DNA of 13,536 nt. It comes from an uncultured Cyanobium sp. Lineage in GTDB: Bacteria > Cyanobacteriota > Cyanobacteriia > PCC-6307 > Cyanobiaceae. The position numbers and the translations under genes were made by a program. Each line of letters opens with the position of its first letter. Positions within the stretch are counted from its first letter, which is position 1. The stretch covers positions 1 to 13,536 of the forward strand of contig CALFOF010000215.1 of NCBI GenBank assembly GCA_937919075.1, written 5' to 3'. This document shows, in pieces, positions 8,053-13,536 of this stretch. The notes under the pieces are model-generated. The model searched no databases, was not told the origin of the DNA, and worked only from the letters and a program-made list of their open reading frames with translations.

Positions 8053-8586
8053 ATGGTCAATGGCCAGGACACTGATCAGGACGTTGGGCAGGAGGTCGGG
8101 CTGGATGTTGGGCTGGATGTCGGGCCAGCAGCTGAGCAGGGCGTTGGGCAACAGCCAGAGCAGAACGCCCAACCCGCAGGTGCTCCCCCCGCAGACGCTC
8201 AAATCCCAGACCCACAGCCCGCCAGCGACCAACCGCCAGGCGATCCGGCCGAAGCCAGCGCCGACACCGATCCCGACACGCACCGGTTCGAGTGCCGCAG
8301 CTGCGGCTTCGTCTACGACCCGGGCGAGGGGGTGCGCAAGCTGGCGATCCCCGCCGGCACGCCCTTCAGCAGCCTCGATCCGGTGGGCTTCCGCTGCCCG
8401 GTCTGCCGCAGCCGCGTGGGGGCCTTCAAGGACATCGGCCCCCGCAACAAGCCGAGCGGCTTCGAAGAAAACCTCAGCTACGGCTTCGGGGTGAACACCC
8501 TCACCCCTGGCCAGAAGAACGTGCTGATCTTCGGCGGCTTCGCTCTGGCCTTCGCCTTCTTCCTGTCCCTCTACTCCCTGCGTTGA
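8053..8586 (+). CDS. rubA: Membrane-anchored rubredoxin, photosystem assembly factor
   Basis: The 177-residue product carries a rubredoxin domain with two CxxC iron knuckles, C81/C84 ([15 protein letters not shown]) and C115/C118 (FRCPVCRS), binding one Fe, and a C-terminal membrane helix (about 156-175, [18 protein letters not shown]). That layout is typical of RubA, which cyanobacteria and chloroplasts need for photosystem assembly. The odd part is the N-terminus: about 80 residues precede the first cysteine, rich in Gln, Pro, Ala and Asp, with a four-residue repeat (D/E-V-G-x) at 10-25. No ATG, GTG or TTG occurs in frame within that extension, so the ATG at 8053 or something further upstream must be the start. 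The gene ends 5 bases before ycf48. Confidence 0.94.
   Translation: MVNGQDTDQDVGQEVGLDVGLDVGPAAEQGVGQQPEQNAQPAGAPPADAQIPDPQPASDQPPGDPAEASADTDPDTHRFECRSCGFVYDPGEGVRKLAIPAGTPFSSLDPVGFRCPVCRSRVGAFKDIGPRNKPSGFEENLSYGFGVNTLTPGQKNVLIFGGFALAFAFFLSLYSLR
8080..8127 (+). repeat. Four 12-base tandem repeats within rubA
   Basis: Four consecutive imperfect copies of a 12-base unit of the form GAYGTYGGGCTG encode [17 protein letters not shown] fifth degenerate copy, GGCGTTGGGCAA, lies at 8140-8151 and matches the first copy at 10 of 12 positions. The unit is a multiple of three, so copy changes would keep frame. Confidence 0.8.
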
Positions 8587-8591
8587 CCACC

Positions 8592-9587
8592 GTGAAGCGC
8601 CTGTTCTCCCCTCTGCTGGCCGTGCTGATCACGCTCGGCCTCAGCTTCGGCCTCGGTGGCTGCGTCACCACCGGCCTGCCCGTGGCCGCCACCAGCCCCT
8701 GGCAGCCTGTGGCGCTGTCCACCACTTCAAACCCGCTCGATGTGGCCTTCAGCGATGCCAACCACGGCTTCCTGGTGGGCAGCAACCGGCTGATCCTCGA
8801 AACCGACGACGGCGGGGCCAGCTGGGAGGAACGCACCCTGGATCTGCCCGAGGGGGAGAACTTCCGCCTGATCAGCATCGACTTCAGCGGGGCTGATGGG
8901 TGGATCGTGGGCCAGCCGGGCCTGTTGCTGCACACCGCTGATGCCGGCCAGAGCTGGGAGCGCCTGCTGCTCGACACCAAGCTGCCTGGTGATCCCTATG
9001 CCGTCACCGCCACAGGCCGCGGTAGCGCTGAATTGGCCACCACCGTGGGCGCCATCTACCTCACCAACGATGCTGGCATCACCTGGCAGGCGGAAGTGAG
9101 CGATGCGGCCGGCGCCGTGCGCGACCTGCGCCGCTCCTCCGAAGGCCACTACGTGAGCGTGTCGAGCCTGGGCAACTTCTTCGCCACCTGGGAGCCAGGC
9201 CAGGCGGTCTGGCAGCCCCACCAGCGGGTCAGCAGCCAGCGCCTGCAGAGCATGGGCTTCCAACCCGACGGCAACCTCTGGATGGTCACCCGGGGTGCCC
9301 AGCTGCGCTTCAACGACGATGCGGCCGATCCTGAGGCATGGAGCAAGCCGGTGATCCCGATCACCAATGGCTTCGGCTACCTCGACATGGCCTGGGGCCC
9401 CGATGGTGACGTGTGGACCGGTGGCGGCAGCGGCACCCTGCTGGTGAGCCACGACGGCGGCAGCCACTGGGAGCGCGATCCGGTGGGCGCCGTGCAGCCC
9501 ACGAACTTCAACCGCATCAGCTTCAGCAGCGACGGCAAGGGCTTCGTGCTGGGCGAACGCGGCAACCTGCTGCGCTGGGTGGGTTAG
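8592..9587 (+). CDS. ycf48: Ycf48-like photosystem II assembly lipoprotein
   Basis: The 331-residue product is Ycf48 (HCF136 in plants), a lumenal beta-propeller that binds precursor D1 and supports early assembly and repair of PSII. A signal peptide with hydrophobic core (about 7-20) ends in the lipobox LGGC with C24, so it is a lipoprotein. Seven blade-like repeats follow, four with Asp-box motifs: TDDGGASW (71-78), TADAGQSW (115-122), TNDAGITW (158-165) and SHDGGSHW (286-293). The GTG at 8592 is placed 5 bases after the rubA stop; a TTG at 8583 that overlaps that stop (TTGA) is an alternative start adding three residues. The open frame further upstream is a shadow of rubA. Tight spacing implies co-transcription with rubA. 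Confidence 0.95.
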   Translation: MKRLFSPLLAVLITLGLSFGLGGCVTTGLPVAATSPWQPVALSTTSNPLDVAFSDANHGFLVGSNRLILETDDGGASWEERTLDLPEGENFRLISIDFSGADGWIVGQPGLLLHTADAGQSWERLLLDTKLPGDPYAVTATGRGSAELATTVGAIYLTNDAGITWQAEVSDAAGAVRDLRRSSEGHYVSVSSLGNFFATWEPGQAVWQPHQRVSSQRLQSMGFQPDGNLWMVTRGAQLRFNDDAADPEAWSKPVIPITNGFGYLDMAWGPDGDVWTGGGSGTLLVSHDGGSHWERDPVGAVQPTNFNRISFSSDGKGFVLGERGNLLRWVG

Positions 9588-9602
9588 GCGCGGGCGGGCT
9601 GC

Positions 9603-9620
9603 GGAGCCGCCGCCGGCTCC
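9603..9620 (+). terminator. Stem-loop in the ycf48-psbE gap
   Basis: GGAGCCG (9603-9609) pairs with CGGCTCC (9614-9620) around a 4-base loop, 15 bases after the ycf48 stop. There is no T-run after it, so it may weaken read-through or protect the ycf48 3' end rather than stop transcription outright. Confidence 0.35.
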
Positions 9621-9679
9621 AACTGCATCCCTGTGTAACCAACCTCCTCTCCGGCTCTCGGCACTCCCAGCTCGACCCT

Positions 9680-9685
9680 TAAGAT
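9680..9685 (+). promoter_or_regulatory. Possible -10 element of psbEFLJ
   Basis: TAAGAT, matching TATAAT at four of six positions, lies 24 bases before the psbE ATG. No recognisable -35 is seen 16-18 bases upstream. psbEFLJ is normally highly expressed, so a promoter of its own in this 122-base gap is expected, but this exact placement is a guess. Confidence 0.25.
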
Positions 9686-9709
9686 TCCGTAGCTGATTTG
9701 CCCGCTGCT

Positions 9710-9958
9710 ATGGCTGCCGGCTCCACCGGGGAACGCCCGTTCTTCGAGATCATTACGAGCATCCGTTACTGGGTCATCCACGCCGTCACCTTGCCGGCGA
9801 TTTTCCTGGCCGGATTCCTCTTCGTCTCCACTGGCTTGGCGTACGACGCCTTCGGAACGCCTCGCCCCGATGCCTACTTCCAACCCCAGGAAGCCAAGGC
9901 ACCGGTGGTGAGCAAGCGGTACGAGGGCAAGAGCCAGCTTGACCTGCGCCTCAAGTAA
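9710..9958 (+). CDS. psbE: Cytochrome b559 alpha subunit (PsbE)
   Basis: The 82-residue product has the standard PsbE length. It has one membrane helix (about 20-40) and the haem-ligand histidine H24 in [18 protein letters not shown]. With PsbF it binds the cytochrome b559 haem in the PSII reaction centre, where it is needed for assembly and photoprotection. The ATG at 9710 gives the canonical N-terminus [20 protein letters not shown]; an upstream in-frame TTG at 9698 would add four residues and is rejected. It is the first gene of psbEFLJ, 4 bases from psbF. Confidence 0.99.
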   Translation: MAAGSTGERPFFEIITSIRYWVIHAVTLPAIFLAGFLFVSTGLAYDAFGTPRPDAYFQPQEAKAPVVSKRYEGKSQLDLRLK

Positions 9959-9962
9959 CGCC

Positions 9963-10100
9963 ATGACCCAGTCTTCTGTCTCCACCACGCCACGCAACTA
10001 CCCCATCTTCACGGTGCGGTGGTTGTCGGTTCATGCGCTGGGCATCCCCACGGTTTTCTTCCTGGGAGCCTTGGCGGCCATGCAATTCGTTCGTCGCTGA
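9963..10100 (+). CDS. psbF: Cytochrome b559 beta subunit (PsbF)
   Basis: The 45-residue product reads [20 protein letters not shown] and then [20 protein letters not shown] to QFVRR. H24 is the second haem ligand of cytochrome b559, and one membrane helix spans about 18-40. The start lies 4 bases after psbE and the stop 8 bases before psbL, so it is certainly in the same transcript. Length and sequence are canonical. Confidence 0.99.
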   Translation: MTQSSVSTTPRNYPIFTVRWLSVHALGIPTVFFLGALAAMQFVRR

Positions 10101-10108
10101 TTTCCGCC

Positions 10109-10228
10109 ATGCAGCGCAATCCCAACCCGAACAATCTGCCGGTCGAACTCAACCGCACCAGCCTTTACCTGGGCCTGCTGTTTGTGTTCGTCATCGGTGT
10201 TCTGTTCACCAGCTACTTCTTCAACTGA
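10109..10228 (+). CDS. psbL: Photosystem II protein L (PsbL)
   Basis: The 39-residue product has a hydrophilic N-terminus ([20 protein letters not shown]) and one membrane helix ending in SYFFN, the canonical PsbL pattern and length. PsbL sits at the PSII monomer interface near QA and is needed for oxygen-evolving activity and dimer stability. It is the third gene of the operon, 15 bases before psbJ. Confidence 0.99.
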   Translation: MQRNPNPNNLPVELNRTSLYLGLLFVFVIGVLFTSYFFN

Positions 10229-10230
10229 TC

Positions 10231-10235
10231 GGGAG
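10231..10235 (+). promoter_or_regulatory. Shine-Dalgarno site of psbJ
   Basis: GGGAG lies 8 bases before the psbJ ATG at 10244. It is the clearest ribosome binding site in the window, where most other genes show none, and it confirms the psbJ start. Confidence 0.65.
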
Positions 10236-10243
10236 ATTCAGCC

Positions 10244-10444
10244 ATGAGCGGCAAGAAATCCGCACTACCTGACGGTCGCATTCCCGATCGCCTGCCTGAC
10301 GGCCGCCCGGCCGTAGCCTGGAAAAGCCGCTGGACCGAAGGGGTGCTCCCCCTTTGGTTGGTGGCCACTGCCGGCGGCATCGCCGTGATTTTTGTGGTCG
10401 GTCTTTTCTTCTACGGCTCCTATGTGGGTGTGGGTTCGGCCTGA
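10244..10444 (+). CDS. psbJ: Photosystem II protein J (PsbJ)
   Basis: The 66-residue product has a hydrophilic N-terminal part ([17 protein letters not shown]) and one membrane helix (about 36-60, [20 protein letters not shown]) ending in [10 protein letters not shown], the conserved PsbJ C-terminus. PsbJ is a small PSII subunit near the QB and PQ exchange cavity. The N-terminus is longer than that of the ~40-residue plastid form; I recall similar lengths in picocyanobacteria. It is the last gene of psbEFLJ and is followed by an intrinsic terminator. Confidence 0.98.
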   Translation: MSGKKSALPDGRIPDRLPDGRPAVAWKSRWTEGVLPLWLVATAGGIAVIFVVGLFFYGSYVGVGSA

Positions 10445-10469
10445 TTCCCCCTGATCTGTTTCATGCACC

Positions 10470-10495
10470 GCGGGCCCAAGGGCCCGCTTTTTTTT
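10470..10495 (+). terminator. Intrinsic terminator of psbEFLJ
   Basis: GCGGGCC (10470-10476) and GGCCCGC (10481-10487) form a 7-base GC-only stem around the loop CAAG, followed by eight T residues (10488-10495), 25 bases after the psbJ stop. This is a textbook Rho-independent terminator for the plus strand. In the minus direction there is no T-run beyond the stem, so it would not end the convergent sugar-nucleotide operon in the same way. Confidence 0.95.
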
Positions 10496-10537
10496 GCTGT
10501 GCCAGCGAAATGGCTCAGACCTCGTCAACGGAACGGC

Positions 10538-11575
10538 TCAGGCCTGGTAATAGCTGCGGTACCAGTGAGCGAAGCGCCCCACACCCTCGGTGATCGGGGT
10601 GTGGGGCGCAAAGCCCACCCAGGCGTCCAGGGCGGAGGTATCGGCGGCGGTGGCTTCCACATCACCAGGTTGCATCGGCTCCAGGCTCTGAATCGCCGCA
10701 GTGCCCAGCGCCGCTTCCAGCACCCCGATGAACTCCAGCAAGGGCGTGGGTTGGCTGTTGCCGATGTTGAACACCCGATGGGGCACCGCCGCAGTGGCTG
10801 GGTTAGGGGCCAGCGGGTCGAAGTGCGGATCAGCGGTGGCCGGTTTGTCGAGGCAGCGCACCACCCCCTCGACAATGTCGTCGACATAGGTGAAGTCCCG
10901 CTGCATGCGGCCGTGGTTGAACACCCGGATCGGCTCGCCGGCCAGGATCGCGCGGGCGAACAGCATCGGGGCCATGTCGGGCCGGCCCCAGGGGCCATAC
11001 ACGGTGAAAAAGCGCAGGCCGGTGGCGGGCAGCCCGTAAAGGTGGCTGTAGGTGTGCGCCATCAACTCATTGGCCTTTTTGGTGGCCGCGTAAAGGCTCA
11101 CCGGATGGTTCACCGCATCCTGCTCGCTGAAGGGCATGCGGCGGTTGCCGCCATACACCGAGCTGCTGGAGGCATACACAAGGTGGCCAATGCCGTGATG
11201 ACGGCAGCCCTCCAGGATGTGGCCGAAGCCCACCAGGTTGCTCTGGATATAGGCGGCAGGATTCTCCAGGGAGTAACGCACCCCCGCCTGGGCCGCCAGA
11301 TGCACCACCCGTGAGGGGCGCTCAGCCGCGAACAGAGCCGCCACCGCCCCGCCATCCTCCAGATCCAGGCGGTGAAAGCGGAAGCCGTCGTTGCCCTCGA
11401 ACCGGGCCAGCCGCGCCTGCTTAAGGGCCGGATCGTAATAGCTGTTGAGGTTGTCGAGACCGATCACCCGCTCGCCGCGGGCCAGCAGGCGCTCGCACAA
11501 CGCAGCCCCGATGAACCCGGCGGCACCGGTCACGAGGGTGGCTCCAGGTGGCAGCGGGGAGGGCAGCGACGCCAT
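10538..11575 (-). CDS. UDP-glucuronate 4-epimerase-like NAD-dependent epimerase
   Basis: The 345-residue product is an extended short-chain dehydrogenase with the NAD-binding motif TGAAGFIG (16-23), the catalytic serine in YASSSSVYGG (about 134-143) and YAATK with Y162 and K166. Stretches such as DNLNSYYDPALKQARL, HLAAQAGVRYSLENPAAYI, RFFTVYGPWGRPDMA and RDFTYVDDIVEGVVR are those of UDP-glucuronate 4-epimerases of the CapI/LpsL group, which form UDP-galacturonate for polysaccharide or LPS. The ATG at 11573-11575 lies 2 bases after the galE stop; a longer frame reaching 11608 inside galE is rejected. It is the last gene of the minus-strand triad. An alternative within the family is a 4-epimerase for another UDP-sugar. 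Confidence 0.88.
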   Translation of the reverse strand: MASLPSPLPPGATLVTGAAGFIGAALCERLLARGERVIGLDNLNSYYDPALKQARLARFEGNDGFRFHRLDLEDGGAVAALFAAERPSRVVHLAAQAGVRYSLENPAAYIQSNLVGFGHILEGCRHHGIGHLVYASSSSVYGGNRRMPFSEQDAVNHPVSLYAATKKANELMAHTYSHLYGLPATGLRFFTVYGPWGRPDMAPMLFARAILAGEPIRVFNHGRMQRDFTYVDDIVEGVVRCLDKPATADPHFDPLAPNPATAAVPHRVFNIGNSQPTPLLEFIGVLEAALGTAAIQSLEPMQPGDVEATAADTSALDAWVGFAPHTPITEGVGRFAHWYRSYYQA

Positions 11576-11577
11576 GA

Positions 11578-12621
11578 TCAGGGTGTGGGCCCGGTGCGCT
11601 GGTGCCACGCCCAGGCGTGGGCAATGATTTCGCCCAGATCCGGGTAGCGGGGCTCCCAGCCCAGCACCTCGCGGGCCTTCTGGGCGCTGGCCACCAGGGT
11701 GGGCGGATCGCCGGGCCGGCGTGGTGACACCACGGCGGTGAGCGGGCGTTGCGTGACTTCCTGGGCCACCGTGAGCACCTCCTGGACTGAATAGGCAGTG
11801 CCCGTGCCGAGATTGAAGATCAACGGCGCGATCGGCTGGGGGACCGCTCCAGCCAGCAGGTGCCGGAGGCCCAACACGTGGGCATCGGCCAGATCACTCA
11901 CGTGGATGTAATCGCGCAGGCAAGTGCCATCGGGCGTGGGGTAATCGGTGCCAAAGATCTTTATATTTTCACGCCGGCCGGCAATCGCATCCAGCACCAG
12001 CGGAATCAGGTGGGTTTCGGGATTGTGATCTTCGCCGAGGTCACCGGCTGGATCGGCACCAGCTGCATTGAAATAGCGGAAGATCACGCTCGGCAGCCTG
12101 TACGCGGCAGCGAAGTCGGCCAGCATCTGCTCAACCATCCACTTGCTGCGGCCATAAGAATTGATCGGCCGCTGGGGCGTGTCCTCGGTGATCGGCACCG
12201 TCTCCGGGCTGCCGTAAGTGGCGCAGGTGGAGGAGAACACGATCGGGATGGCGGGGCCCCGGCCACTGCGTACCGGCTCCACGAGCGCTTCAAGCAGGGT
12301 GAGCGTGTCGCCGAGATTGTTGCGGTAATACTTGGCCGGGTCGAGCACCGATTCGCCCACATAGGCATAGGCGGCGAAATGGAGCACAGCCCGCACCGGC
12401 TCACCACCGCAGGCGGGATGGCGACCGCTCAGCAAGGCCTCAACGAGTTCGCGATCGCCCACCTGGCCCTGGACCAACGGCACTCGCAGCACCTCTTCCA
12501 CACTCGAGCGGTGCCCATACACGAGGTTGTCGAGCACCACAGGATGGTGCCCGGCCTGCTGCAGGGCGCGCACGGTGTGGCTGCCGATGTAACCAGCACC
12601 ACCGGTGACGAGCAGGGTCAT
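11578..12621 (-). CDS. galE: UDP-glucose 4-epimerase
   Basis: The 347-residue product interconverts UDP-glucose and UDP-galactose with bound NAD. It has TGGAGYIGSH at the N-terminus (6-15), the catalytic serine/threonine segment FSSTCATYG (129-137), Y156 and K160 in the YGRSK motif, RYFNAAGADP for substrate contact and DYIHVSDLADAHV. Length fits GalE (~335-350). The ATG at 12619-12621 shares one base with the stop of the upstream gene (TGATG), so translation is probably coupled; an adjoining TTG codon would add one residue. It is the middle gene of the triad. The wide GalE family includes enzymes acting on GlcNAc or pentose forms, so exact substrate range is inferred. Confidence 0.93.
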   Translation of the reverse strand: MTLLVTGGAGYIGSHTVRALQQAGHHPVVLDNLVYGHRSSVEEVLRVPLVQGQVGDRELVEALLSGRHPACGGEPVRAVLHFAAYAYVGESVLDPAKYYRNNLGDTLTLLEALVEPVRSGRGPAIPIVFSSTCATYGSPETVPITEDTPQRPINSYGRSKWMVEQMLADFAAAYRLPSVIFRYFNAAGADPAGDLGEDHNPETHLIPLVLDAIAGRRENIKIFGTDYPTPDGTCLRDYIHVSDLADAHVLGLRHLLAGAVPQPIAPLIFNLGTGTAYSVQEVLTVAQEVTQRPLTAVVSPRRPGDPPTLVASAQKAREVLGWEPRYPDLGEIIAHAWAWHQRTGPTP

Positions 12622-13536
12622 CAATCGAGCCCCAGGATGCGGCGAAAGTAAGCGATCGTGGGACCCAATCCCTCTTCCAGGGACACTTTTGGTTCCCAGC
12701 CCAGCTCACTGCGGGCCAGATCGATCACGGGTTGTCGCTGGAGCGGGTCATCCTGCGGCAGCGGCAGATACACCAGGGGCAGCGCTGGGTTGATGCGCGC
12801 GCGCACCAGCTCAGCCAGCTGGCGGATGGTGAATTCCCCGGGATTGCCGATGTTGATCGGGCCTGTGTGGCTGCCGTTCATCAAGCGGATCAATCCTTCC
12901 ACCAGATCATCGACATAGCAGAAGCTGCGGGTCTGGCTGCCATCGCCATACAGGGTGAGGGGCTCGCCACGCAAGGCCTGCACAACGAAGTTGCTCACCA
13001 CACGGCCATCATCTGGAAACATGCGCGGGCCATAGGTGTTGAAGATGCGCACAACGCGAATCTCCGTGCCGTGCATGCGGTTGTAATCGAAGCAGAGCGC
13101 CTCGGCAATGCGCTTGCCTTCGTCATAGCAGGAGCGGATTCCAGTGGTGTTGACACAACCGCGATAACTCTCCGGCTGAGGATGCACTTCTGGATCGCCG
13201 TACACCTCACTGGTGCTGGCCATCAGCAAGCGGGCCCCCACACGCCGGGCCAGACCGAGCATGTTGTAAGTGCCGAGAAAACTGGTTTTGGCGGTTTTGA
13301 TCGGGTTGGCCTGGTAGTACCGCGGCGAGGCGGGGCAGGCGAGGTGCCAGATCCGGTCGACCTCCAGCAGGATTGGCTCGGTCACGTCGTGGCGGATCAG
13401 CTCAAAGCTGGGGTGGCCGATCCAGCGGGCGATGTTGGCTTTGGTGCCGGTGTAGTAGTTGTCAAGGCAGATCACCTCCTCACCGGCTTCCATGAGCCGG
13501 TCCACCAAGGTGGAGCCGAGAAAGCCGGCACCGCCG
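12621..13536 (-). CDS. UDP-glucuronate decarboxylase (UDP-xylose synthase), partial at right edge
   Basis: 304 residues are visible with the C-terminus complete; the start codon lies past the right edge. The visible N-terminus is [20 protein letters not shown], so only a few residues (the start of the Rossmann motif) are missing. The segments [38 protein letters not shown] and [11 protein letters not shown] (catalytic Tyr and Lys in YDEGK), then [10 protein letters not shown] and [16 protein letters not shown], are diagnostic of UXS enzymes, which convert UDP-glucuronate to UDP-xylose. The segment [16 protein letters not shown] differs from the VNPxGxRS form seen in many UXS proteins. It is the first visible gene of the triad, and its stop overlaps the galE start by one base. 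Confidence 0.94.
   Translation of the reverse strand, partial: GGAGFLGSTLVDRLMEAGEEVICLDNYYTGTKANIARWIGHPSFELIRHDVTEPILLEVDRIWHLACPASPRYYQANPIKTAKTSFLGTYNMLGLARRVGARLLMASTSEVYGDPEVHPQPESYRGCVNTTGIRSCYDEGKRIAEALCFDYNRMHGTEIRVVRIFNTYGPRMFPDDGRVVSNFVVQALRGEPLTLYGDGSQTRSFCYVDDLVEGLIRLMNGSHTGPINIGNPGEFTIRQLAELVRARINPALPLVYLPLPQDDPLQRQPVIDLARSELGWEPKVSLEEGLGPTIAYFRRILGLD

Noticed and set aside
7920..8072. 51-codon N-terminal extension of ndhC
   Set aside because: NdhC is normally 120 residues beginning with [10 protein letters not shown]; the extension is Ala-rich and would run into rubA.
8080..8151. Short repeats considered as a CRISPR-like array
   Set aside because: Units are 12 bases, directly adjacent with no spacers and in frame inside a coding sequence.
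8292..8591. Open frame upstream of and in frame with ycf48
   Set aside because: It overlaps the rubredoxin domain in another frame, and the signal peptide with lipobox begins only after 8592.
10463..11314. 283-codon plus-strand open frame after psbJ
   Set aside because: Starts inside the psbJ terminator and is antisense to the UDP-glucuronate epimerase gene; no domain visible.
11860..12651. 263-codon plus-strand open frame
   Set aside because: Antisense to galE, with no recognisable features and typical shadow composition.

Overview
This 13.5 kb window is GC-rich chromosomal DNA from a cyanobacterium. It carries genes for chlorophyll synthesis (chlD), the cyanobacterial NDH-1 complex (ndhC, ndhK, ndhJ), photosystem II cytochrome b559 and small subunits (psbE, psbF, psbL, psbJ) and two photosystem assembly factors (rubA, ycf48). 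High GC, compact spacing and this gene order suggest a picocyanobacterium of the Cyanobium/Synechococcus group; that lineage call is inference from gene content and composition. I see no tRNA, rRNA, CRISPR array, insertion sequence or prophage gene.

Left part (1-6115): a J-domain (DnaJ-like) gene on the minus strand runs off the left edge and is divergent from chlD, the Mg-chelatase D subunit. chlD converges on a two-gene minus-strand unit, an MCE/MlaD-type lipid-binding protein and its MlaF-like ABC ATPase; no MlaE-type permease gene is present here. Divergent from that unit is a YvcK/CofD-family gene with two N-terminal membrane segments.

Middle (6210-10495): the minus-strand operon ndhC-ndhK-ndhJ encodes three core subunits of NDH-1. 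Divergent from it, on the plus strand, come rubA (membrane-anchored rubredoxin), ycf48 (lipoprotein beta-propeller PSII assembly factor) and psbE-psbF-psbL-psbJ, closed by a strong intrinsic terminator. Assembly factors and the cytochrome b559 core they help assemble are therefore adjacent.

Right part (10538-13536): three minus-strand sugar-nucleotide genes with nearly touching or overlapping ends, read in the order UDP-glucuronate decarboxylase (5' end off the right edge), UDP-glucose 4-epimerase (galE), and UDP-glucuronate 4-epimerase-like. Together they would supply UDP-xylose, UDP-galactose and UDP-galacturonate for surface polysaccharide.

Most of this is a conserved housekeeping and photosynthetic region, and I found no clear case for a wholly new system. 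The least ordinary items are the long repeat-bearing N-terminal extension of the rubredoxin, the permease-less MCE transporter pair with a charged C-terminal tail, the membrane-anchored YvcK protein and the compact sugar-nucleotide triad. Several start codons were moved downstream from the longest open frame using family length and conserved N-termini.
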